NCBI RefSeq assembly: GCF_017979475.1
Contig: NZ_JAERIT010000003.1
Span: 62,001-126,000, forward strand
Source of the DNA: Helicobacter pullorum NCTC 12824
Lineage (GTDB): Bacteria; Campylobacterota; Campylobacteria; Campylobacterales; Helicobacteraceae
DNA length: 64,000 bases
Direction: 5' to 3'
Shown here: positions 54,456-62,577 of the stretch, one piece after another
How the letters are laid out: each line of letters opens with the position of its first letter
Numbering within the stretch: the first letter of the stretch is position 1
Translations under genes and position numbers: made by a program
The notes under the pieces: generated by a model
Databases searched by the model: none
Told to the model about the DNA's origin: nothing
What the model saw: the letters and a program-made list of their open reading frames with translations, nothing else

Positions 54456-55544
54456 GTGAAAAAAAACGGAATCCAACTTAGCGTCAATGAAATCGTAGAG
54501 ATTACTTATGGGACACTTTTAAATCAGCCTAGTATTTCTTTTTTTAATCAAATTTGTGATGATGTGCAAAAAATCAAAAAAGGCGATTTGTTTGTCGCAA
54601 GAGATTCTAAAGATATTTCTAAAGCTGTGCAAGAAGGTGCTTTTGGGATTCTTTTTAGCGATGAAATTGCAATGAGTGATTCAGAAGTAGCGTGGATTTA
54701 TGTCGAAAATCTCGATGAAGCTTTGGTGCGAATTTTGCGACATTATCTCATTATGAGAAATGAAATCCTTTTTTTATTAAATAGTGATGAATATGAGCTA
54801 AGCCATCAAATCTTAATCCCCAAAAAGAGCTTTATCCATTTTGATGGTTCTTTGGTGCAGCTTATTTCTTATGTGTTAGAAGGCGAGAATACAGCTTATA
54901 TTTTATATCACAATGCTATCCAATTAGATTTTAGCAATCTCCCTCAATTTCAGCAAGAAATTAAAGAGCTAGATAAACAAAAAATACCAGAAGAATCTTT
55001 TTTATTTTCTATTAATTCTTTTTCTTTGTTTGGTATGAAAATATTTTATAAATCTGTGGATTATTCACTGCCTATCCCAAAGCTTTTTTTGCAGCTTTTA
55101 GCAAGAGTTTTGAAGTTTGCAGAAGAATATTCGTTGGAAGCGGATTTGGAGAAATTAGAGGGTCTTTCAAGTTTTAAACCGCTTTATTTAGATGAGAGAG
55201 GTTTTATATCAAAGCCGGGTGCAACCAATAAAGTTGTGCTTGCTTGCAAGGATATTAAACTTTATGAGCAGTTTTTGGCTTATTTTAAAATGTATGCTAA
55301 ATGGGCGAGATTAATGCTTTTTGTCCCTAAAGAATACCAAGAGATTTTTACCCCTTATGCAGAAATTTTGGGTTATGAAACAAAAGAAGAGCTTTTTTCT
55401 CAAGTTTTGGTGCAAAAGTATAATTTTGCATTAGTGCTTGGTGTAGAAACGCAAGATTTTGAAGAAAGATTCCAAGGGCAAGTAGAAGAGCAAAATCTCT
55501 TTGACCTTGCAAATATTGATAATGAGGATACAAAAAAGGATTAA
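54456..55544 (+). CDS. MurF/MurE N-domain-like protein lacking an ATP-binding ligase core
   Basis: About 362 residues from the GTG at 54456, which has AAAGGA 6 nt upstream right after the metG stop (other starts reach back to 54381). KIKKGDLFVARDSKDISKAV, QEGAFGILFSDEI, then WIYVENLDEALVRILRHYL resembles the UDP-binding N-terminal domain of Mur ligases. The GTNGKT ATP loop is absent. The rest (LPIPKLFLQLLARVLKFAEE, KPGATNKVVLACKDIKLYEQ) keeps only faint similarity. Function unknown; a catalytically dead Mur-like regulator is one possibility. Confidence 0.55.
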   Translation: MKKNGIQLSVNEIVEITYGTLLNQPSISFFNQICDDVQKIKKGDLFVARDSKDISKAVQEGAFGILFSDEIAMSDSEVAWIYVENLDEALVRILRHYLIMRNEILFLLNSDEYELSHQILIPKKSFIHFDGSLVQLISYVLEGENTAYILYHNAIQLDFSNLPQFQQEIKELDKQKIPEESFLFSINSFSLFGMKIFYKSVDYSLPIPKLFLQLLARVLKFAEEYSLEADLEKLEGLSSFKPLYLDERGFISKPGATNKVVLACKDIKLYEQFLAYFKMYAKWARLMLFVPKEYQEIFTPYAEILGYETKEELFSQVLVQKYNFALVLGVETQDFEERFQGQVEEQNLFDLANIDNEDTKKD

Positions 55545-55936
55545 TGATGAAAGTAGCAGTTCCGGTTTTTGATGAGAGTTTAAGGATTTTTGGCAATACA
55601 GGGCATACTCCATTTTTTGCAGTATTTGAGCAAAAGGGTAGCGGAATGTTTAAGCAATTTAATTTACTAGAATTACGAGAAAATCCGCGTGGGAATGTAG
55701 AAGCAAGCGAGGGTTGCTCCCATAAAGATTCTGATATGACGCAAGAAGAGCAAATTGCACATAAGTTGGAACATAATGTGTTGGGTGAAATTATCAAGGA
55801 TTGTCAGGCTGTGCTAGTTAAAAAAGCTTGTAAAAACACTGCAAAAGTTTTTTTGGAATGCGGTATTGAGATTTATAAAATCAACCAAGATTGTCAAAAT
55901 GCAAAGGATTCTTTTAAATATCTCGCCAAGAAGTAA
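55544..55936 (+). CDS. NifX/NifB-type iron-molybdenum-cofactor-binding family protein
   Basis: 130 residues; start overlaps the previous stop (TAATGATG). VAVPVFDESLRIFGNTGHTP-FFAVFE is the family N-terminus. A central insertion with a Cys/His pair (EGCSHKDSDMTQEEQIAHKL) is followed by ILxDC-like EIIKDCQAVLVKKACKNTAK. These small proteins bind metal clusters. No nitrogenase genes are present, so a general cluster carrier is more likely. Confidence 0.7.
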   Translation: MMKVAVPVFDESLRIFGNTGHTPFFAVFEQKGSGMFKQFNLLELRENPRGNVEASEGCSHKDSDMTQEEQIAHKLEHNVLGEIIKDCQAVLVKKACKNTAKVFLECGIEIYKINQDCQNAKDSFKYLAKK

Positions 55937-56373
55937 TTGATTGTAGAGATTTTAGGAATGATTGCAAATGAGTAAATTTGCTAGAATCTCTTAATGCTTT
56001 TTGTTTTTGATTGTTTATTTATGTGGCTTACAAAATTAATGCTAAGTATAAATGAAGTAGAATGGTAGTTTGTTTGTAAAGTTTTGGGGCAAAAAGTATC
56101 AAGTTACCCTCAATTTGTTTTGTGTCTAATTATCACTTATAAGCTTATATCCTATTGCTATTAATTTAAGATTTCATAGACTTTTACTGCTATTGTTTGT
56201 TGGATTATTTTCTATAAATGTAGGATTTTGTTTTGGATTGTTAGTTTTCATTGAATTGAATAGATGAAAGATATCTTTAGCCAAAAAGGCTAAAGAGGAA
56301 TGAAATTTTTAAAAGTAAGTTGGTTTGTTTAACAATTTTTCAGCTTTTTATCGATTAACTTTGCAATTGAATA
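55937..56373. other. 437-bp intergenic region without a supported gene
   Basis: AT-rich, with no frame of worth on either strand. The one clear structure is CTTTAGCC-AAAAA-GGCTAAAG (56275-56295), an 8-bp hairpin with a GAGGAATG after it and no T-run until ATTTTT 15 nt later. It could terminate the metG operon. Confidence 0.5.
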
Positions 56374-56399
56374 AAACCCAAGGCAAAAACCTTGAGTTT
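56374..56399 (-). terminator. intrinsic terminator of the autotransporter gene
   Basis: On the minus strand AAACTCAAGG-TTTTTG-CCTTGGGTTT forms a 10-bp stem with one mismatch, followed by TTAT, 11 bp after the stop codon. Confidence 0.7.
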
Positions 56400-56409
56400 G
56401 ATAGTATGA

Positions 56410-59067
56410 TTAGAATCTATATTTGATTCCTACATTTCCGCTGATATAAGTTTCATTTTTAGAATCTACTTTTCCAGCTAAGATTTGTTTAGCACCAATA
56501 CCAGCGTTTAATGATAATGCATCAGTGATTTCTAAATTACCACCAATTACGAGTTGTCCATAAGTTTTCTTTTTGTCTTCTCCTGCAATGCTAAAGCTTG
56601 TGCTAGAGCCTACAAATCTACCCACATAATCATCGCCATTATTGATGATATATTGCTCGATTTTTGGAGTTACAAACAAATATGATGAAGAGCTAAAGTA
56701 TTTTCTAGCTTCCAATCCTAATTCCAAGCTTACAGAATTGTTTGTATTGGATTCTACGCTTTGAGCCAAGATAGTTCCACGCTCTGTATAGCTAGGTGTA
56801 TGAGAATAGTAGTAATTCACTCCACCAAATGGTTTTAAGAAGAATCCATTATCCATATCAAAGACTTTACCTACATTGGCACTAATTCCAAAGAATTTTT
56901 TATCAAAATCTGAAGTGTTGATTCCAGCGATGTTTGAAACTCTTTGATCAGTTTGTCCAAGTTGTCCATAAGCTCTTAGGTTAAGTTCCCAAGTTGGAGC
57001 AATTTTGATTTGAGAATAAACACCGATTTGGAAGTTATCAGATTCTTGACTAAGCAAAGTATCTTGTAATTCTGCATTTGCATAAGTTGCATAAATACCC
57101 AATAAAACATTATCTGTTACATTTCCATCAACACCTATGCTAATCCCATACAATCCACCAGATTCGCCATCAATGATATTTGCACCACCAAAAGCATTTG
57201 CCCATACAGCCGCATTATAAGTTTCATAATAGCTATAAGCTCCATCTGTCCCTGTTGTGCCTGAAGCTGCAAATTTTTCTTTGGAGAGTGATTGATAAGG
57301 ATTGTTTGCTCTTGCGATTCGAGAACTAATTGCCATATCATTAGAAACATTAATTGCAGTCATCATTGATGATGAAGCGTCTGTGAAGTTTGTCGCACTT
57401 CTTGCAGAATCTCTAGTATCTTTGAAGAATCTTTGGTTGGTAATCACTTGCATTACTTGTTGAGTATGAAGGCTTGAACCTGCAATACTTGAAAGGATTT
57501 TGAGAGATTCTCCAGTGTTTCCTGAATTTTTTGTCGCAGAAACAATCGGAGTGAGCTTCTCGTTCATATCAAATAAAACTCCACCAAATAGAGTATCGTC
57601 TTTACGAATTTTAACCGCTTCTAAGACACTATTAGCCAAAGAATAATCCCCTGCATTAATGCTAGGTGCTAAAGTTTCAAGCATAATATCTTTGATATTA
57701 GATTCTGTTGCAGTATCAACTTGATTTTTAGTGTCTGTAAGTGCATTATTTCTATTGGTTAAATCTGTTTGTGCATTAGCGATTGCTTCAAGTTCGCTTG
57801 TGATTTGATTGATTTGTTGTTGTAGTTGTGCTTTTGTTGCCTCATCAGCCATTGCAAGTTGTGATTCAAGGCTTGCTTTTTGTGATGTCAAATTGCCTTC
57901 TATTTGTGTTAATTGTGTTTGTGCTTTTGTAATATAGCCTTGTTCTGTTGTGATAAGGCTACTTGCAACATTTTTAAGGCTTGTTAAATCTTGTTTCGCA
58001 AATTCCTCGCTAAGTTGCCCATTGATATAAAGCGTTTTGCCATCTTCTGAAAGATTAAGAGTGTAAGTAACTCCATTTAGAGAATTGCCATCAGTAATTT
58101 CAATTTGGAGATTATATAAATTTGGTTTTAAAATGCTTGGGCTAGTTAATAGTGAAGAAATATCTTTAAAATAAATGATTTTACCTACTTGATTACTTGT
58201 TAGGACATCATTATTGAATTTATCCGCATGAATAATATTCATCTGTCCAAGAGGTAAATCAGCACTAAAGAATCCAAATTGACTATTTGTAATGTTTGCA
58301 TCTTTGCCCACATAGATTCCCCAATCAGTAAAGCTCCAATTAGACAGCATGGAGTTATAATAATCTGGTTGATTTGAGCCAGTGTTTGGTAATGTGCCAT
58401 TTTGAACAGCACTTTGTGCCCCAGCATTAAACTGAAAATGCTCATTTGTCATAGTTAAATTTTCAGAAATATTGATTTTTCCAAGTTGCAATGTATGGAA
58501 ACCAGAGCCATCGCCTTGAAAGTTTGCATTGCCTGTGATATTTAAATTATACCCTATTACATTTAGCATGGCACCATTTTGAAAGGTAGTATCACCTGTA
58601 ATGTTAGAATCTTTATAAATATTTACAAATGCATTAGAATCAAATGTAACTTGCTGTGCATTAATATTAAATGCAAAGGCTTGTCCATTTGAAACTATAC
58701 TGCCTATTTCTGGTGCTGCTTCCCCCAGCTCATCTGGGTAATATCCTCCAATGGGTGCAGTAATAGTTACATTGTTTGCAGTAATATTGAGGTTGTTAAG
58801 CTTTGTAGTTCCGTCATTTCTTATTGTTGTTGCATCAAAGCTAAGATTTAAATTTGAATTTGTGTTGTTAAACTGCCAATTGCCTGTACCATTTTGCTGA
58901 AAATTGCTATTGAAGCCCGCACTATCGCTAACTGCAATATCTGTGATAGTTGGTTGTTGTATGCTACCTGTGTTAGCACTTCCTGTGTTTGCAACAGCAA
59001 TGCCAGCAAATGCTGCAGCGATACTAAGTCCAGCTAGGACTCGACTTGCTATAATTGAAACTTTCAT
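56410..59067 (-). CDS. autotransporter with coiled-coil passenger (type Va-like)
   Basis: 885 residues; AGGAG 6 nt before ATG 59067. Signal peptide (MKVSIIASRVLAGLSIAAAF-AGIAVA). Residues ~60-350 have the Asn-rich beta-helix look of autotransporter passengers (ITGNANFQG, ISENLTM, VGKDANITNSQFG). Residues ~365-465 form a long coiled coil rich in Gln, and ~630-885 are the beta-barrel (AFGGANIIDGESGGLYGISI, MDNGFFLKPFGGVNYYYSHT, ending KYRF). Secreted to the cell surface; similar proteins in Helicobacter are adhesins or VacA-like. No protease motif seen. Expression is probably phase-variable through the G tract upstream. Confidence 0.85.
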   Translation of the reverse strand: MKVSIIASRVLAGLSIAAAFAGIAVANTGSANTGSIQQPTITDIAVSDSAGFNSNFQQNGTGNWQFNNTNSNLNLSFDATTIRNDGTTKLNNLNITANNVTITAPIGGYYPDELGEAAPEIGSIVSNGQAFAFNINAQQVTFDSNAFVNIYKDSNITGDTTFQNGAMLNVIGYNLNITGNANFQGDGSGFHTLQLGKINISENLTMTNEHFQFNAGAQSAVQNGTLPNTGSNQPDYYNSMLSNWSFTDWGIYVGKDANITNSQFGFFSADLPLGQMNIIHADKFNNDVLTSNQVGKIIYFKDISSLLTSPSILKPNLYNLQIEITDGNSLNGVTYTLNLSEDGKTLYINGQLSEEFAKQDLTSLKNVASSLITTEQGYITKAQTQLTQIEGNLTSQKASLESQLAMADEATKAQLQQQINQITSELEAIANAQTDLTNRNNALTDTKNQVDTATESNIKDIMLETLAPSINAGDYSLANSVLEAVKIRKDDTLFGGVLFDMNEKLTPIVSATKNSGNTGESLKILSSIAGSSLHTQQVMQVITNQRFFKDTRDSARSATNFTDASSSMMTAINVSNDMAISSRIARANNPYQSLSKEKFAASGTTGTDGAYSYYETYNAAVWANAFGGANIIDGESGGLYGISIGVDGNVTDNVLLGIYATYANAELQDTLLSQESDNFQIGVYSQIKIAPTWELNLRAYGQLGQTDQRVSNIAGINTSDFDKKFFGISANVGKVFDMDNGFFLKPFGGVNYYYSHTPSYTERGTILAQSVESNTNNSVSLELGLEARKYFSSSSYLFVTPKIEQYIINNGDDYVGRFVGSSTSFSIAGEDKKKTYGQLVIGGNLEITDALSLNAGIGAKQILAGKVDSKNETYISGNVGIKYRF

Positions 59068-59106
59068 TCATTTCTCCTTAAAAATAAAAATGGAATTTTT
59101 ATTATG

Positions 59107-59119
59107 CCCCCCCCCCCCC
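59107..59119 (-). repeat. 13-bp G homopolymer beside the -10 box of the autotransporter
   Basis: Thirteen consecutive C on the plus strand (G on the coding strand), followed on the coding strand by CATAAT, a good -10. The tract therefore fills the spacer next to the -10 and 40 bp before the ATG. Slipped-strand changes would alter the -35/-10 spacing. Confidence 0.8.
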
Positions 59120-59195
59120 TTAGTTTTTACTTAAAAAGATAAAAAATGTTTTAGGTAATTTTGAAAAAATTAAATTTTTTAGTGGTATCAAGATT

Positions 59196-59213
59196 TTGGA
59201 ACACTTTTTGCTT
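59196..59213 (+). promoter_or_regulatory. sigma54 promoter of flgFG
   Basis: TTGGAACACTTTTTGCTT, a near-perfect RpoN site (GG and GC 10 nt apart), 34 bp before the flgF start. Class 2 flagellar genes in this group use RpoN with FlgR. Confidence 0.9.
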
Positions 59214-59247
59214 TAGTGATGTCAAATTTGCTAGATAAAGGAATATT

Positions 59248-60081
59248 ATGCAAGGTGGCTTTTATAGTTCAGTTGGTGGAATGGTAACGCAGATTAATCG
59301 CTTAGATGTGATTGCGAATAATATTGCAAATGCCAATACTACGGGATTTAAAAGAGATGATGTCGTGATAGGTGATTTTATGCGACTTTATGAACAACAC
59401 AAAGAATTTTTGCCTATAGAAGATCAAACAAAAGATGCAGCAAAATTTTATAATCGTTCTTTAAATCGTGTGCCACAGATTGTAGAGGAATTTACGGATA
59501 GAAGTGCTGGGGGAGTGGTGCAAACAGAAAATACTTTTGATTTTGCATTGAGTAGAGAAAATGCTTATTTTATGATTGAGACGCCAGAGGGGATACGATT
59601 TAGTCGTGATGGTTCTTTTGTGCTAAATGAGGAAGGGCGTTTGGTCAATAAAGAGGGTTATGCAGTGCTTCCACGAGAATACATTGAATCTCCACAATAT
59701 ATTGATTTTGTCGATGGATTCCAAGTAGAAGTAGATAGTGATGGGAATATCTACAATCGTTCTTTGACAAATGAGGAATTAGATGAGGCATTGCTAGGTG
59801 GCAATATTGCTGTGGTTTCTTTTGAGAATCCAAAATTTCTTCAAAAAGTCGGGGACAATCTCTATAAATATCCAGAAGAAAGAATGAATGAAATGGAGGT
59901 TTTGGAGAGAAGTGGAGCGGTAAGACAAGGGTTTTTGGAAAAAAGCAATATTAATGTTGTTTATGAAATGACAGGATTGATTGAAACTAATCGTTTGGTA
60001 GAGGCGTATTCTAAGGTGCTTAAAACCCATATGGATGACTTAAATACAGAAGCAATTACAAGATTAGCAGCAAGAGCATAA
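59248..60081 (+). CDS. flgF: flagellar basal-body rod protein FlgF (FlgG-like)
   Basis: 277 residues. Proximal/distal rod protein. QGGFYSSVGGMVTQINRLDV, IANNIANANTTGFKRDDVVI at the N-terminus; FSRDGSFVLNEEGRLVNKEG in the middle; FLEKSNINVVYEMTGLIETN and RLVEAYSKVLKTHMDDLN at the C-terminus, all part of the flg_bb_rod family. An insertion at residues ~50-90 sets it apart from FlgG. Confidence 0.9.
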   Translation: MQGGFYSSVGGMVTQINRLDVIANNIANANTTGFKRDDVVIGDFMRLYEQHKEFLPIEDQTKDAAKFYNRSLNRVPQIVEEFTDRSAGGVVQTENTFDFALSRENAYFMIETPEGIRFSRDGSFVLNEEGRLVNKEGYAVLPREYIESPQYIDFVDGFQVEVDSDGNIYNRSLTNEELDEALLGGNIAVVSFENPKFLQKVGDNLYKYPEERMNEMEVLERSGAVRQGFLEKSNINVVYEMTGLIETNRLVEAYSKVLKTHMDDLNTEAITRLAARA

Positions 60082-60093
60082 AAAGGATTTAAA

Positions 60094-60885
60094 ATGATGA
60101 GAGCATTATATACAGCAACAACAGGAATGCTGGGGCAACAATTACAAATTGATGTAACTTCTAATAATATTTCTAATGTGAATACTTTTGGGTATAGAAA
60201 AGAAAGGGCAGAATTTGCGGATTTGTTTCATCAAGTTTTGCAATATGCAGGTTCTAGCACTTCAGAAACAACACTTTCACCAACAGGGATTGAAGTGGGG
60301 CTTGGTGTGCGTCCAACTTCGGTGCAGAAGATTTTTTCTCAAGGGAATTTTAAAGAAACTGAAAATAATTTGGATATTGCAATTACAGGGAATGGGTTTT
60401 TTCAAATCGAACTTCCAGATGGGACGATTGCTTATACGCGTGATGGTTCTTTTAAGCTTGATGATGAAGGGAATGTGGTGAATTCTCAAGGGTATTTGCT
60501 CGTGCCAAATATCACAATTCCAGATGATGCTACTCAAGTAAATATCGGGACAGATGGCACTGTTACGGTAGTGCAAGGGAATGAAACAGAAGTCAATGAG
60601 CTAGGACAGATTGAAACGGTGAATTTCATCAACCCTGCAGGTTTGCACGCATTAGGCGATAATCTCTATCTTAATACAAATGCTTCAGGGGATCCTATCG
60701 TTGGGACTCCGGGATTGAATGGTTTTGGGCAATTAAGGCAGGGATTTGTGGAAACAAGTAATGTGAAGCTTGTAGAAGAAATGACAGATTTGATTGTGGG
60801 ACAAAGAGCGTATGAGGCGAATTCAAAATCAATTCAGACAGCAGATTCAATGCTACAAATCGTGAATCAGCTCAAGCGTAACTAA
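60094..60885 (+). CDS. flgG: flagellar distal rod protein FlgG
   Basis: 263 residues, the usual length. MRALYTATTGMLGQQLQIDV, TSNNISNVNTFGYRKERAEF, then IAITGNGFFQIELPDGTIAY, FVETSNVKLVEEMTDLIVGQ, RAYEANSKSIQTADSMLQIV. Twelve bases after flgF. Confidence 0.95.
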   Translation: MMRALYTATTGMLGQQLQIDVTSNNISNVNTFGYRKERAEFADLFHQVLQYAGSSTSETTLSPTGIEVGLGVRPTSVQKIFSQGNFKETENNLDIAITGNGFFQIELPDGTIAYTRDGSFKLDDEGNVVNSQGYLLVPNITIPDDATQVNIGTDGTVTVVQGNETEVNELGQIETVNFINPAGLHALGDNLYLNTNASGDPIVGTPGLNGFGQLRQGFVETSNVKLVEEMTDLIVGQRAYEANSKSIQTADSMLQIVNQLKRN

Positions 60886-61250
60886 TGAGTAAAATTATAT
60901 TCGTGGGTTTGGGCTAGTGCTTACGCAGTGAGTATGAGTATAATTTGGGGGAATTTAGAAATTTTATAAGGATTCTAGGCTTAGTTCTAGCCCTCTTTAA
61001 AACTTAAAACAATCAAAGTTGCTTATAAAACTACTTGGCAATTGCTGGATTTTTGGGGAAGCAATGGCAAAATCAAGAGGGATTCTTGTGATTTGCTATT
61101 GTCTTTTGTCTTTGTTATTTTTCTTGCCGTGGATTTAAGGCTAAAAGCTTTTGTAATCCAAATCGTAATAATAAAATAATCTGTAATGGTATATCTAATG
61201 ACGCAGTGGGATTTTGTGTGATAAATTCACAAACCTCGCCAAATTAAAAA
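60886..61250. other. intergenic region between flgG and flgB
   Basis: About 365 bp before the flgB promoter with no convincing gene on either strand. A short stem GGCT/AGCC (in TAGGCTTAGTTCTAGCCCTC, near 60980-61000) followed by CTTTAAAA is a weak terminator candidate for flgFG. A leading TATAAT-like ATAATT at about 60950 is not strong. Confidence 0.4.
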
Positions 61251-61268
61251 TTGGAATAGTATTTGCTT
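61251..61268 (+). promoter_or_regulatory. sigma54 promoter of flgBC-fliE
   Basis: TTGGAATAGTATTTGCTT matches the RpoN consensus, 36 bp before the flgB ATG at 61304. Confidence 0.9.
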
Positions 61269-61303
61269 ATTGTCTATTTAGAATTTATAAATTAGGATTT
61301 TTT

Positions 61304-61738
61304 ATGAGCATTTTTAATTTTAGCCAAGCGCGTGGATTAGCACAAGAGGCTTTGGATTATCGTTCTTTGCGAAGGGATATGATTTCTAGTAATATTGCAA
61401 ATGTCTCCACTCCTATGTATCGCCCAAAAGATATTAATTTTGAACAAATGATGGCAAAAAAAGCGGATGAAGTTTTTAATCGAAGCAAAGATATGACATT
61501 GGATTTGGCATTGACTAATAGCAATCACCTTTTGCCACTTGAAGAGATGGATTTATCTCGCACAACAATGTTTTATCGTGATGGGCATTTGGCTAGAAAT
61601 GATGGAAATAGTGTGGATTTGGATATTGAAACAAGCGAAATGGCGAAAAATGATATTATGTATCAAGCATTAGTAGGGGCTTTAAGAAAGCAAGGTGGAA
61701 TCTTTTCTAATGCAATTGAATCTTCAAAAAGCTTATAG
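61304..61738 (+). CDS. flgB: flagellar proximal rod protein FlgB
   Basis: About 144 residues from ATG 61304, with AGGA upstream; the longer frame to 61214 spans the promoter and is not credible. FNFSQARGLAQEALDYRSLR, RDMISSNIANVSTPMYRPKD, and NSVDLDIETSEMAKNDIMYQ are FlgB motifs. Confidence 0.95.
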   Translation: MSIFNFSQARGLAQEALDYRSLRRDMISSNIANVSTPMYRPKDINFEQMMAKKADEVFNRSKDMTLDLALTNSNHLLPLEEMDLSRTTMFYRDGHLARNDGNSVDLDIETSEMAKNDIMYQALVGALRKQGGIFSNAIESSKSL

Positions 61739-61748
61739 GAGGAATTAA

Positions 61749-62249
61749 ATGTTTTTGTCAAGTTTTGATATTAGCGGTTATGGGCTTTCTGCACAAAGGC
61801 AAAGAGTAAATTTAATTTCTAGTAATATTGCTAATGCAAATACAACAAGGACTGATGAGGGAGGTCCATATAGAAGGCGAGAGTTAATACTTAAGGCTTT
61901 TAATTTTGATAAAGTTTTGAATCAAAAGTATGAAAACAGCAATAATTTGTTAAAATATGAAGATCCATTAGATGAAATGGATAGTTTTGATGAGCAGAGA
62001 GAGCCAAAGCCTACTTTGATGAGTGTTTATGTTGATAAGATTGCGAGAGATGACTCACAGCCAAAAATGAAATATGAGCCAAGTCATCCTGATGCAAATT
62101 CAGAAGGTTATGTCGCTTATCCTAATATCAATCCGGTTGTGGAAATGGCTGATTTGATTGAAGCAACAAAAGCCTATCAAGCTAATGTGGCAGCTTTTCA
62201 AAGTGCAAAAAATATGGCAACTACTGCTATTTCTATGTTCCAGGCATAA
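61749..62249 (+). CDS. flgC: flagellar proximal rod protein FlgC
   Basis: 166 residues. SSFDISGYGLSAQRQRVNLI, SSNIANANTTRTDEGGPYRR, then EGYVAYPNINPVVEMADLIE and KAYQANVAAFQSAKNMATTA. Ten bases after flgB. Confidence 0.95.
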   Translation: MFLSSFDISGYGLSAQRQRVNLISSNIANANTTRTDEGGPYRRRELILKAFNFDKVLNQKYENSNNLLKYEDPLDEMDSFDEQREPKPTLMSVYVDKIARDDSQPKMKYEPSHPDANSEGYVAYPNINPVVEMADLIEATKAYQANVAAFQSAKNMATTAISMFQA

Positions 62250-62259
62250 AGGATTATAA

Positions 62260-62577
62260 ATGGAAATTAACAAATATGGAATAGATCCAGAGAAGCTTAA
62301 TTCGCAGTTAAAAGATGTCCCAAATCTATCTCCAAACAATAATGCTAATTCTTCAGATAAAACATTTGGCAGTATGCTAAAAGACGCTTTTGATGAAGTA
62401 AATACACACCAAAAGACTTCCGAACAAGCAATGGCAGATATGGCAACGGGGCAAATTAAAGATATTCATCAAGCAGCAATTGCTATTGGGAAAGCAGAAA
62501 ATAGTATGAAACTTATGTTGGAGGTAAGGAATAAAGCCATTAGTGCTTATAAAGAATTAATTAGAACGCAAATTTAA
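62260..62577 (+). CDS. fliE: flagellar hook-basal body protein FliE
   Basis: 105 residues. Joins the rod to the MS ring. FGSMLKDAFDEVNTHQKTSE, and AIAIGKAENSMKLMLEVRNK, AISAYKELIRTQI at the C-terminus. Its stop overlaps the ftsI start (TAATG). Confidence 0.95.
   Translation: MEINKYGIDPEKLNSQLKDVPNLSPNNNANSSDKTFGSMLKDAFDEVNTHQKTSEQAMADMATGQIKDIHQAAIAIGKAENSMKLMLEVRNKAISAYKELIRTQI

Noticed and set aside
60886-61213. Additional copy of the type I module in the flgG-flgB gap
   Set aside because: The leader stems, the ACAAAGTAGTATAAT promoter block and a hydrophobic small ORF are all absent.
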